Shown here in pieces: positions 9,301 to 15,501 of a DNA stretch of 31,961 bases. The stretch is from positions 1 through 31,961 of the forward strand of contig JAICUS010000002.1 of the NCBI GenBank assembly GCA_025935735.1, given 5' to 3'. The position numbers were made by a program, and so were the translations under genes. Within the stretch, counting starts at the first letter, position 1. Every line of letters begins with the position of its first letter. The notes beneath the pieces are model-generated. The model made no database searches, was not told where the DNA came from, and was given only the letters and a program-made list of their open reading frames with translations. Source of the stretch: Solirubrobacteraceae bacterium (GTDB lineage: Bacteria > Actinomycetota > Thermoleophilia > Solirubrobacterales > Solirubrobacteraceae).

Positions 9301-10016
9301 AGGCCGCCGCGGGCACGGAAGCGCGCCAGCCGCTGCTCCCTGGTGGGCTCGGGCATCTTCTCGGCCGCCGACATAGGCACGAGGCCCTGGGTCGCCGCGC
9401 CCTGGTCGCCGAACAGCCACTGCGCCGCGAAATCGGTCATCTCGGGCGGAACCCAGCTCGGCCGCTCGGACGCATCCGCCGCCGGTGCCGGCGGGGCCGG
9501 CGATGGCGAGAGCGTCGGGCCGGCGGGGGACGCGGGGTCGTAGCCCGCGCCGGACGGACCGACGGAGCCGGCGCCTCCGGCCGCGGGGTCGAAGCCGGCG
9601 CCGCCCGAGGGGGCGCCGTAGCCGCCCCCCGCCGGATCGAAGCCGCCCGCGGGGGCGCCGTAGCCGCCGGCCGCGGTGGCGTCGTAGCCGGCGCCGCCGT
9701 AACCGCCTGCGCCCGCGGGGTTGAAGCCGGCGCCGCCCGCGGGGCCGCCGTAGCCGCCCGCCGCGGACGGGTCGAAGCCGGCGGGGCCGTACCGGCCGGG
9801 ACCGCGGCTCGCCGGCCCGGCCGGCTGGTGGCTGCGGGCCAGGGCGCCCTCGGACAGGCGCGTCGCGGCGGGGAGCAGCTTCGGCTTGTGGGCCTCCGCG
9901 ACCTCGTGCGCGAGGTGGCGGCCGCCGTGGCGGCCGGCGCTGTGGCGGGCCAGCACGCGCAGGCCCATCCGCACCGGGGCGCGGGGGGTGGGCTGGTCTG
10001 GCGGCGTGTCGGCCAT
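6318..10016 (-). CDS. 1232-residue low-complexity repeat protein in the eCIS operon, with conserved-looking C-terminal helix
   Basis: I do not recognise a family for most of this protein. The N-terminal ~45 residues are basic (PVRMGLRVLARHSAGRHGGR). A Gly-Tyr-Asp-Pro block with motifs such as GGYGAPAGGFDPAGGGYG follows. Around residues 180-200 there is a structured-looking stretch (WVPPEMTDFAAQWLFGDQG). About 350 residues of Ala/Gly/Ser/Pro come next, then a basic segment GLFRRVLDAVRGGDE and roughly 20 LAR/VAR repeats such as PTLARSPGP. The end is an acidic-basic helix, AYEYFLDRFKRDLIVEREQ. It is the only large protein in the visible operon, so it is a positional candidate for tape measure or cargo scaffold. 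The disordered composition argues against an ordinary helical tape measure. The opposite strand is also open here, but operon fit and the orderly ends favour this strand. Confidence 0.82.
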   Translation of the reverse strand: MADTPPDQPTPRAPVRMGLRVLARHSAGRHGGRHLAHEVAEAHKPKLLPAATRLSEGALARSHQPAGPASRGPGRYGPAGFDPSAAGGYGGPAGGAGFNPAGAGGYGGAGYDATAAGGYGAPAGGFDPAGGGYGAPSGGAGFDPAAGGAGSVGPSGAGYDPASPAGPTLSPSPAPPAPAADASERPSWVPPEMTDFAAQWLFGDQGAATQGLVPMSAAEKMPEPTREQRLARFRARGGLERSRGARIVEGAGTGPISPTDLGLSESEAGAEVARTPEPGIPDSLPGFTRTGEDDNPAPKHRLSSTPPRATDPPAASSSGADVLARSPAPASASHGTGTPASPGAGAGSGPAASASGAPPSAAGGTAAGAASSTGSTGPASPASGGAGTGTPASSPPGTGTPAPSSPGPAGAAAAMARSASGATGAPGSGGPASSPSGAGAPARSTSGAPSTGSASSASGAGAPARSASGAPSTGSASSASGATGGAGSDGPASSAAGGSAGSGAGGPVSPAAGTTSAAAAAPGAPASPAAGTTSAAGGSTAGALARSASGASAAGPASPAPDATSAAGAAEGASPAGASTASSDAATGSPADPGAPQPSPTVGAASASAVAGPTPRPVVVARRVEREAPRPVVQRVARVAEPPVVPAEPAATPAPEPAERRGLFRRVLDAVRGGDEAPAPHATPTGDPAAGSTLARAALGAQAGRPNLARSPGPSPAPPGAAGEPTLARSPGPSLALPGAAGEPTLARTMEPAFSDAPSDAPSAGGPTVARSPQPTSPGDAASGGASAGRGGPTLTRSAGPPSTGRSSVARSEAAGPSAGGPAGTGAIAGATGGATTGFGAGHDAAGDAATGLGASGAVTGDAATGLGASGAGGGGRPAVARSVEPSSSGGAPTLAESAVSSGDAAPARGATRAETGDATAADGQPTPARTATGAEPTAAAAADGQPALARTTIAEAADAASVSGPTLARAATGAQAAGTAAADGQPMPARAATGEGTAVGGQPTLARAATDGAAAVGGPPPPAPTATGAEAADAAPAGGQPMLARAAAGAEAADAGWPATGATGGEGAPRPAVSAVPTAARLARSARVTPAGPATAAAVKPEADARPELSLVPEPAPRSVARAAVDRLAQLTGGKVEAGEGGLRTVHFPPPGGGDLTPAPYTVTRTIEAPAAPAPAPPAAAPAPAAPAAAGAPQQQPEMDLEAAYEYFLDRFKRDLIVEREQSGHLLIDNP
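6870..7945 (-). repeat. Degenerate LAR/VAR repeat array within the 1232-residue protein
   Basis: On the minus strand the coding sequence repeats a 20-30 residue unit centred on [T/A/V]-L-A-R or V-A-R followed by a Pro/Gly/Ala/Ser spacer, for example PTLARSPGP, PTVARSPQP, PAVARSVEP, PTLARAATG. At DNA level it shows as recurrent GCGAGCGTCGGC-type segments. Individual units are imperfect in both length and sequence, so this is a protein-level repeat rather than a perfect tandem DNA repeat. About a dozen and a half units lie in this interval and a few more upstream. Confidence 0.7.
9537..9790 (-). repeat. Gly-Tyr / Phe-Asp-Pro repeat block in the N-terminal part of the repeat protein
   Basis: The minus-strand coding sequence holds about six imperfect units built on GGYG followed by GFDP, GFNP or GYDP, for example GGYGAPAGGFDPAGGGYG. 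The units are Gly/Ala-rich with evenly spaced aromatic residues, a composition typical of flexible self-associating segments. The interaction role is an inference. Confidence 0.65.
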
Positions 10017-10025
10017 GAAGAGTGG

Positions 10026-10196
10026 TCAGTCCTCGTATGAAGAAGGCAGGGCGCCGGCGGCGAGCTCGTCAGCCGCACGCAGGAACCGGCGCCGGTCGGC
10101 GTGGGTGAGGTCGAGGATCGTGTCGAGCGGCCAGTGGAAGCGATACGCGAGGCGGGCCGCCTCCCCGAACAACTCGTCGGGAGACGGCCGCGTCAT
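10026..10196 (-). CDS. Small DUF6760-like eCIS protein (56 residues)
   Basis: The product is 56 residues from the ATG at 10196-10194, which overlaps the upstream stop as ATGA. A longer frame to 10262 lies wholly inside the upstream gene and is rejected. The core EAARLAYRFHWPLDTILDL followed by THADRRRFLRAADEL resembles the small proteins seen after the tube-assembly gene in actinobacterial eCIS and in related phage-tail loci (DUF6760, recalled without a database check). It lies 9 bases before the large repeat gene. By analogy with phage tail assembly proteins next to the tape measure it may be a chaperone, but there is no direct evidence. Confidence 0.78.
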   Translation of the reverse strand: MTRPSPDELFGEAARLAYRFHWPLDTILDLTHADRRRFLRAADELAAGALPSSYED

Positions 10197-10582
10197 TCCC
10201 CCAATCGACCGTCCTCGATCTCGGTCAGGTCCACCTCGAAGTGGTTGGCGCACGCCGGGCACGCCACCACCCCCACCGCTTCCCCGTCGGCGTTGATCCG
10301 CTCGTAGAGGCGCTGGAGGTGGTCGAAGTCGGCCGCGTACAGGTTCTCCACCAACTCGGGGGTGATCTGGGTGAACCCCCCGATCCGCAGGACCGTGCGC
10401 GCCAGCAGCAGGACCGACAGGTACGCCTCGTTGGAGCGCACCTCGGCCGACCGCAGCGGCTCGATCTCGTCGCGGGCGGTCGCCAGCCGCATCGTGCCCT
10501 CGCGGTGCACGTTGCCCTCGCTGTCGACCAGCCCGCGTGGAAGGGTGAACGCGTATTCCGACTTCAGTGGCGTGTCCGGCAA
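10193..10582 (-). CDS. Small tail assembly protein, phage gp51-like/tape-measure chaperone position
   Basis: The product is 129 residues with a TTG start at 10582-10580, preceded by AGGAGG at a somewhat long distance. The N-terminal half, FTLPRGLVDSEGNVHREGTM followed by LATARDEIEPL, is typical of the small proteins encoded after the inner tube gene in eCIS and phage-tail loci. Near the C-terminus there is a CPAC motif in VVACPACANHFEVDLTEIED, one CxxC only, so zinc binding would need partner ligands or a dimer. It stands between tube and tape-measure positions, where phages encode the tape-measure chaperones. The fold assignment is tentative, while the gene itself is secure. Confidence 0.82.
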   Translation of the reverse strand: MPDTPLKSEYAFTLPRGLVDSEGNVHREGTMRLATARDEIEPLRSAEVRSNEAYLSVLLLARTVLRIGGFTQITPELVENLYAADFDHLQRLYERINADGEAVGVVACPACANHFEVDLTEIEDGRLGE

Positions 10583-10598
10583 GGTGAGACGGTCCCTC

Positions 10599-11045
10599 CT
10601 ACTGGATGTCGAAGCCCTCGTGGCAGAGCGTGATGCCCTCGACGGCGACCTCGTTGGAGTCCGCCTTCAGGCCCACGCCCGTGTACTTCTTGGGCCACGC
10701 GTTGATGATCGAGTACGTGACGACGGGCGAGCCCATGTAGTCGAGCATCGTGACCGTGCAGTCCTTGCGGGCCTCCTTGAGCTGCCCGTCCACGATCATC
10801 TTGCGCCAGTTCCAGAGCGTCTTGTCCTGGTCGATGCCGCGCTTGAGCTCGATGTCGCCCCACTTGGTGTTGCCCATGACCTTGATCACGTCGGTCTTGC
10901 CGTTGGGCATCGACCGCTTGATCTCGGACGTCTCGGACTCGGAGTCGAACCCCGTCGCCTCCTTGAAGAAGCCCGCGGCCTCGGCGCCGCCGATCTTCAA
11001 GGTGAACCAGATTGGGACGTGTGCTTCCTTGTCGTTGGCCGGCAT
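10599..11045 (-). CDS. eCIS inner tube protein (Afp1/Pvc1-like)
   Basis: The product is 148 residues with an ATG at 11045-11043 and a GAAAGGAA ribosome-binding site (11054-11061 on the minus strand). The sequence WFTLKIGGAEAAGFFKEATG, then KVMGNTKWGDIELKRGIDQD, then the repeated WNWRKM-type core, is characteristic of the tail tube / Hcp-like family used by eCIS (the 'conserved phage tail region' family). It stacks as hexameric rings inside the sheath and forms the injection channel. It follows the sheath gene by 38 bases, the usual sheath-tube order. Length equals the family norm. The role is well established for the family. Confidence 0.95.
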   Translation of the reverse strand: MPANDKEAHVPIWFTLKIGGAEAAGFFKEATGFDSESETSEIKRSMPNGKTDVIKVMGNTKWGDIELKRGIDQDKTLWNWRKMIVDGQLKEARKDCTVTMLDYMGSPVVTYSIINAWPKKYTGVGLKADSNEVAVEGITLCHEGFDIQ

Positions 11046-11083
11046 GCCGGTCGTTCCTTTCGCTCAGAGGTTGCCTTGCTCGC

Positions 11084-12646
11084 CTACTCGCTGACTTCCG
11101 CGCCCTCGCCGCCGCTGAACTGGCTCAGGCGGAAGATCACGAACTCGGCCGGCTTGACCGGCGCGATGCCGATCTCGCAGATGACCTGCCCCGCCTCGAT
11201 GACCTCGGGCGGGTTCGTCTCGCTGTCGCACTTGACGTAGAAGGCCTGGGAGGGCGTCGAGCCGAACAGCGCCCCGTCGCTCCACACGCGGGTGAGGAAG
11301 TTCGTCGCCGCGATCCGAAGCTGGATCCACAGCTTCTCGTCGTTGGGCTCGAACACGCTCCACTGCGTGCCTTCCATGATCGACTCGGAGACGAAGTTGA
11401 AGAGCCTCCGGACGTTGATGTAGCGCCACTCGGGGTCGCTGGACAGCGTGCGCGCGCCCCACACGCGGATGCCGCGGCCGGGGAACGCGCGGATGCAGTT
11501 GATGCCGACCTTGTTGAGGCCGCCCTGCTCCGCGCCCGTGATCTGGAACCCGAGCCCGTTCGCGCCCATCACGACCTCGTTGGCCGGCGCCTTGTGGACG
11601 CCGCGCGTCCCGTCGGTGCGGCACCACAGCCCCGCCACGTGGCCGGACGGCGGGATCATCATCGGCTGGTTGGTGAGCGGGTTCTGGACCTCGATCCAGG
11701 GGTAGTAGAGCGCCGCGAACTTGGAGTCGTAGCCGGCGGTGTTCATCCGCCACTCGAGGATCTCCTGCGGGAGCATGTCCGGCGGGCAATCCAGGATCGC
11801 CATCCGGTCGCCCATGTTCTCGCAGTGGGCGATCATCTTGCCCTGCAGGTCGCGGATCTGGACGTCGTCGCCGTCCTCGGACGCCAGGCCCATGATGTCC
11901 GGCATCACGACCATCGTGATCTCGTCCACCGCGGCCAGGCCGCCCATGCCGCGCCGGCGGGCGACGTCGCCCTCGAAGTGCGTCGGCTTGACCTTCGCCG
12001 GGTCGATCGACGGGGCCGACAGCTTGTAGGCGCCCGCCGCCGGGACGCGCTGCGCCTCGGGCAGCGACGCGCCGGTCTCCTCGATCTTGATCAGCTTCGA
12101 CTGGGCGTTGACCTTGGTGGCGAGGTTGTTGCGGCCCTTCTTGAGGGTCAGGCCGGTGAACTCCTCCTTGTCGGCGCCCGCGCTGACGCGCACCGTGTAG
12201 CTCTGGTCGGCGCCCTCGCCGGCCGAGGGCTCCTCGACGACCTCGACGCTCACGTCGTCGCGGCCGGCGTCGAGCGCCACCGCGGCGAACGCCTCGACGC
12301 CGCCGTCCGCCGCCGCCGGCAGCGCCGCCCGCGCCGCGCCGGCGCCGTTGGAGCCGCCGTCGTCGCCGACGCGCACCACCCAGCACAGCGAGCCGCCGTT
12401 CTGGAAGAAGCCATAGACGCTGTGGGCGAGGTACGCGCCATCCATGAACGGGCCGTTGTCGGGCTCGTTGGGGTCACCGAAGATCTTGGCGAACTGTGTC
12501 CAGTTCGAGATCCGCATCGGGGTGTTCACCGGGCCCCCCGGCGCCAGCCCGACGAACGCGGCGATGGACGTGCTCACGCCCTCGATCGGCTTGTTCGCGG
12601 ACGGGACCTCCTCGACGTAAACGCCGGGAGTCAGGTACGTGGGCAT
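11084..12646 (-). CDS. Contractile sheath protein (Afp2-4/Pvc2-4-like)
   Basis: The product is 520 residues with an ATG at 12646-12644 and an AAGGAG ribosome-binding site four bases upstream. It begins TYLTPGVYVEEVPSANKPIE, the classic sheath N-terminus, then GVSTSIAAFVGLAPGGPVNT. The conserved C-terminal domain is visible as NCIRAFPGRGIRVWGARTLS, then WRYINVRRLFNFVSESIMEG and the closing FRLSQFSGGEGAE. Polymers of this protein surround the tube and contract to drive it through a membrane. A single sheath gene is present, whereas Afp and PVC have three. Family assignment is unambiguous. Confidence 0.97.
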   Translation of the reverse strand: MPTYLTPGVYVEEVPSANKPIEGVSTSIAAFVGLAPGGPVNTPMRISNWTQFAKIFGDPNEPDNGPFMDGAYLAHSVYGFFQNGGSLCWVVRVGDDGGSNGAGAARAALPAAADGGVEAFAAVALDAGRDDVSVEVVEEPSAGEGADQSYTVRVSAGADKEEFTGLTLKKGRNNLATKVNAQSKLIKIEETGASLPEAQRVPAAGAYKLSAPSIDPAKVKPTHFEGDVARRRGMGGLAAVDEITMVVMPDIMGLASEDGDDVQIRDLQGKMIAHCENMGDRMAILDCPPDMLPQEILEWRMNTAGYDSKFAALYYPWIEVQNPLTNQPMMIPPSGHVAGLWCRTDGTRGVHKAPANEVVMGANGLGFQITGAEQGGLNKVGINCIRAFPGRGIRVWGARTLSSDPEWRYINVRRLFNFVSESIMEGTQWSVFEPNDEKLWIQLRIAATNFLTRVWSDGALFGSTPSQAFYVKCDSETNPPEVIEAGQVICEIGIAPVKPAEFVIFRLSQFSGGEGAEVSE

Positions 12647-12655
12647 GTCACTCCT

Positions 12656-13024
12656 TCACTCGTGGACGTGCTGGCTGCTCAGTTCGCCGCGGAGCCGCTC
12701 CACGATGGGGGCGGACACCAGGCGCGATGCGCTCGAGGCGGGCTCGAGGACCTCCATGAAGTCCTCTTCGCGCGCCCAGAGCACGACGGTGGTCTCGGGA
12801 GAGGCGCCGCGCACGAGCTGAGCCAGCTCGTTCGACGAACCCCCGTCGAGGTCGAGCACCACGATGTCGGGGCGCAGCCGGTGGGCCGCCCCGACGATGG
12901 CGCTGGGCCGGTCCTCCTGACCGACCACTTGGCAGCCCTGCTCGCTCAGGACGCGATTCATGCCGAGTCGCATGATCGGTCCGAGGTTCCCGAGCAGGAC
13001 GCGGGGACGGGCTTCACTCGCCAT
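12656..13024 (-). CDS. Degenerate response-regulator receiver domain protein, eCIS operon
   Basis: This 122-residue single-domain protein has a receiver-like fold pattern: PRVLLGNLGPIMRLGMNRVL (strand 1 and helix 1), RPDIVVLDLDGG (strand 3 with a putative acceptor Asp58), and TTVVLWAREEDFMEVLE (strand 4 and helix 4). The acidic pair expected after strand 1 is Gly-Asn, the conserved Thr/Ser of strand 4 is Trp83, and the conserved Lys of strand 5 falls in RLVSAPI. No DNA-binding output domain follows. It is therefore probably not phosphorylated in the usual way. It lies between the cap protein and the sheath and 9 bases before the sheath gene. Its role in the particle is unknown. A receiver fold is inferred from motifs, not from a structure. 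Confidence 0.85.
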   Translation of the reverse strand: MASEARPRVLLGNLGPIMRLGMNRVLSEQGCQVVGQEDRPSAIVGAAHRLRPDIVVLDLDGGSSNELAQLVRGASPETTVVLWAREEDFMEVLEPASSASRLVSAPIVERLRGELSSQHVHE

Positions 13025-13061
13025 GTCCCCACCTTCCCGGCCCGCCGCTCCGGGGGCCAGG

Positions 13062-13092
13062 GGCTGCGAGGCAGCCTTTCGGGCAATCGTTG
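13062..13092. other. Two small hairpins between the cap-protein gene and the receiver gene
   Basis: Within the 81-base gap (13025-13105) there are two perfect inverted repeats in tandem: GGCTGC-GAG-GCAGCC (13062-13076) and GGCAA-TCG-TTGCC (13082-13092). Both have three-base loops. They would form in the eCIS mRNA between its first and second genes. A processing or partial-termination role is possible but unproven. Confidence 0.5.
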
Positions 13093-13105
13093 CCTACCCG
13101 TTGGG

Positions 13106-13966
13106 TCACTTCTTGCCGTCGATCACCAGGTCGACACCCGCCCCGGGCACCTCGATCTGCCCGACGGCCTCGCGGCCGTCGGCCGTGCGGGCCAGCAGCC
13201 GGTGGCTGCCCTGGGGGAGACGGTTGAAGAAGAACCGGCCGTCGGCGCGCGACGCCGTCCAGGTGCCGACGTCGGGCAGCGTGACCCAGACGTCGGCCAG
13301 CGGCTCGCCCTTTTTGTCCTGCACCCGTCCCGCCGTGCGGTGCATCTCGATGATCGCCCGGGGCGGCCCGTCGGCGAGCCGCGTGCGGACGGTCTGAGTG
13401 CGGACCTCGGGGCCGCGCTCGAGCTGCGCGCCCGACTCGACGGAGAGGCGTACGACGTAGTCCAGCGACACCTTGTACTGGCCGCCGACCGCGCTCCAGA
13501 AGTCCGACTTCTCGCCCTTGCCCTGGCCGACGCGCGCCTTGATCGGCCAGGCCTGCGAGCCGTTGGCGAGCCGCCCGTTGAGCTTGTCCTGGGGCAGCTC
13601 GGGGAACGCGAACAGGATCGCCAGCACCTGCGAGAGCAGCCGGTGCTCGTCCTCCACCGCCTGGGTCCAGGCCGTGATCGCGTACGAGCACTCCATGACC
13701 ATCGGCGGGCGACCCTCGCGCACGCGGCCGCCGGCCTTGCTCGACGACCACTCCGGCGAGCGCAGGCCCTCGGCCTCGCGCATGTCGTAGAGGAAGACGT
13801 TGACGGTCGGCTTGGACAGCTGGCCCGACCACTCGCGGGCCGGCGCGTCGAACGCGATGTCCACGCCCTCGAAGCCGTGCCGCTCGAGCTCGGAGCGCAG
13901 CAGGCTGCGCAGCGTCTCGTCGAGGTCGGCGAGCATGGTGTTCAGCGGGACGTCGACTACCAGCAC
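13106..13966 (-). CDS. Pvc16/Afp16-like tail terminator (DUF4255) with C-terminal beta-sandwich
   Basis: The product is 286 residues with a GTG at 13966-13964, the first gene of the eCIS operon. The N-terminal ~195 residues are DUF4255: MLADLDETLRSLLRSELERH, VDIAFDAPAREWSGQLSKPT, VNVFLYDMREAEGLRSPEW and SYAITAWTQAVEDEHRLLSQ. This family caps and stabilises the distal end of tube and sheath. From about residue 205 a second domain follows, IIEMHRTAGRVQDKKGEPLA, DVWVTLPDVGTWTASRADGR and FFFNRLPQGSHRLL, resembling a carboxypeptidase-regulatory-like beta-sandwich. Such extensions occur in some Pvc16 homologues. Gene position first in the operon, before sheath and tube, is consistent. The start codon has no Shine-Dalgarno sequence but sits 6 bases after a -10-like hexamer. 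Confidence 0.92.
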   Translation of the reverse strand: MLVVDVPLNTMLADLDETLRSLLRSELERHGFEGVDIAFDAPAREWSGQLSKPTVNVFLYDMREAEGLRSPEWSSSKAGGRVREGRPPMVMECSYAITAWTQAVEDEHRLLSQVLAILFAFPELPQDKLNGRLANGSQAWPIKARVGQGKGEKSDFWSAVGGQYKVSLDYVVRLSVESGAQLERGPEVRTQTVRTRLADGPPRAIIEMHRTAGRVQDKKGEPLADVWVTLPDVGTWTASRADGRFFFNRLPQGSHRLLARTADGREAVGQIEVPGAGVDLVIDGKK

Positions 13967-13972
13967 GCGCCG

Positions 13973-13978
13973 ACCCTA
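13973..13978 (-). promoter_or_regulatory. Probable -10 element of the eCIS structural operon (leaderless)
   Basis: On the minus strand TAGGGT lies 6 bases before the GTG of the cap-protein gene. No purine-rich ribosome-binding site separates them, so transcription likely starts at or next to the start codon. The divergent methyltransferase begins only 32 bases away. A -35 element is not convincing. Confidence 0.5.
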
Positions 13979-13998
13979 ACCGCACCGCGCCGCGCGGT

Positions 13999-15429
13999 GT
14001 GAAAAATGCATACGTGGCCACGAACGTCTACGACCAGGTCCCTTACTCAAACCACCCCTACGCCCAGACGCACCCCGATCGCCTGGCAACGGTGGCCATC
14101 CTGCACGGGCTCGACCCGCCGGATCTCGCTCACGCGCGCGTACTGGAGCTGGGCTGCGGCGCGGGCGGGAACCTGATGGCCATGGTGGCCACGGCGCCCG
14201 GCCTGCGGGCGGTCGGGGTGGACCTCGCGCACGAGCCCGTGCAGGCCGGCCGGGCGGCCGCCGAAGCTGTCGGATTGCCGCTCGAGCTGCACGAGGCGGA
14301 TGTGCGCTCGCTGACGGATGGGCGCCTGGGCGAGTTCGACTACGTGGTCGCCCACGGCCTCTACGCCTGGGTGCCCCCGGACGCCCGCGACGCGATCCTG
14401 GCGACGATCGCCGCGAGCCTCGCGCCGAACGGCATCGCCTACGTCTCCTACAACGCCCACCCCGGCGGCTACTTCCGGCGCATGCTGCGCGACGCGGGCC
14501 TGTGGTTCGCCCGCGACGTGACGGCCGACCCGCTCGCGCGCGCCACGCGCGCCCAGCAGCTCTACAAGTTCCTGCAGGCGCAGCGCGCGGGCACGGACAC
14601 CTACGGCGCGCTGCTCGCCCGGCTGCTGCCCCCGCTGGCCGAGGGACCGATCTACCGGCTCGTGCACGACGACCTGGGCGACAACTGGGAGCCGGTGTGG
14701 TTCCACGAGTTCGCCGAGCACGCGGGACGGCACGGCCTGGCGTTCGTGGGCGAGGCCGACCTGAGCGGGCTGCGCAGCGAGTCGCTGCCGGAGGGCGTGG
14801 ACGTGGAGGTGTGGGCGCTGGCCGGCGGCGACCGGGTGGCGTTCGAGACGCTGTCGGACCTGCTGACCGCCCGCCCGTTCCGCCAGAGCGTGCTCTGTCG
14901 CGCCGGCGCGCCGGTCATGCTCGAGCCGTCGCTGGAGCGCGCCGAACGCCTGTACTGGGCCGCCAGACCCAGCGCCGAGCCGCTGGAGGTGGGCCTCGTG
15001 GCCGAGGCGTTCGCCGCGCTGGACGCCCAGCGGCCGTACGCCGTCTCGTTCGCCGAGCTGCGCCAGGAGCTGCGGGCCGACCCGGCCGAGCTCGCCGCCG
15101 CGCTGCTCGACGGCTTCCGCCGCGAGCGGCTGCTCCCGCACGCCGCGCCGCTGCGGGTGGCGCGCGAGCCGGGCGAGCGCCCGGTCGTGTCCGCCCTCGC
15201 CCGCTGGCAGGCGGCCCAGGGGCTCGAGCTCACCACGCTCGGCTACACCACCGTGCGCATGGACGAGCCGGCCGCCCGGGCGCTCGTCACGCTGCTCGAC
15301 GGTACGCGCGACCGCGCGGGGATCCGGGCGGCCTTGCGCGAGCGGGCGGGGCTGGAGCTCAGCGCGGAGGACCTCGACGCGAACCTGAACGAGCTCGCCC
15401 GGCTGTTCCTCTTGGAGCCGCCGTCCTAG
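13999..15429 (+). CDS. Class I SAM-dependent methyltransferase with methyltransferase regulatory domain
   Basis: The product is 476 residues from GTG 13999; GTG 14014 is an equally possible start. The opening YDQVPYSNHPYAQTHPDRLA is typical of the family. Motif I (VLELGCGAGGNL, residues 48-59) binds S-adenosylmethionine, followed by GVDLAHEPVQAG and ADVRSLTDGRLGEFDYVVAH. The segment SYNAHPGGYFRRMLRDAG and residues from about 200 on fit the predicted regulatory domain found in these proteins. The C-terminus (TLLDGTRDRAGIRAALRERA) resembles the helical tail. The substrate is unknown. It is divergent from the eCIS operon with only 32 bases between starts, so the two could share regulation; there is no evidence that it modifies the particle. 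Confidence 0.9.
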   Translation: MKNAYVATNVYDQVPYSNHPYAQTHPDRLATVAILHGLDPPDLAHARVLELGCGAGGNLMAMVATAPGLRAVGVDLAHEPVQAGRAAAEAVGLPLELHEADVRSLTDGRLGEFDYVVAHGLYAWVPPDARDAILATIAASLAPNGIAYVSYNAHPGGYFRRMLRDAGLWFARDVTADPLARATRAQQLYKFLQAQRAGTDTYGALLARLLPPLAEGPIYRLVHDDLGDNWEPVWFHEFAEHAGRHGLAFVGEADLSGLRSESLPEGVDVEVWALAGGDRVAFETLSDLLTARPFRQSVLCRAGAPVMLEPSLERAERLYWAARPSAEPLEVGLVAEAFAALDAQRPYAVSFAELRQELRADPAELAAALLDGFRRERLLPHAAPLRVAREPGERPVVSALARWQAAQGLELTTLGYTTVRMDEPAARALVTLLDGTRDRAGIRAALRERAGLELSAEDLDANLNELARLFLLEPPS

Positions 15430-15476
15430 GACCGGTCCCACTGAAAAGAGAGGGCGCCCGCCTCATGTGCGATCGG

Positions 15477-15501
15477 CGCCGGCGCGGCACCGTTGCCGGC
15501 G
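15477..15501 (+). promoter_or_regulatory. Hairpin abutting the start codon of the pilin-like gene
   Basis: CGCCGGC (15477-15483) pairs perfectly with GCCGGCG (15495-15501), leaving an 11-base loop, and the arm ends directly before ATG 15502. In mRNA it could hinder initiation. GC-rich sequence makes chance repeats common, so this is a weak call. Confidence 0.35.

Noticed and set aside
6517..9543. 1008-codon open frame on the plus strand over the repeat protein
   Set aside because: The GC-rich repeat region is open on both strands. This frame has no operon context, no plausible start site and no domain, while the minus-strand frame fits the eCIS operon.
10026..10262. 78-residue version of the small DUF6760-like gene
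   Set aside because: The first 22 codons lie entirely inside the upstream gene; ATG 10196 overlapping its stop is the better start.
11012..14002. 996-codon plus-strand frame over sheath, tube, receiver and cap genes
   Set aside because: It is an antisense shadow of well-identified minus-strand genes. Its translation is full of Arg/His/Val shadow composition.
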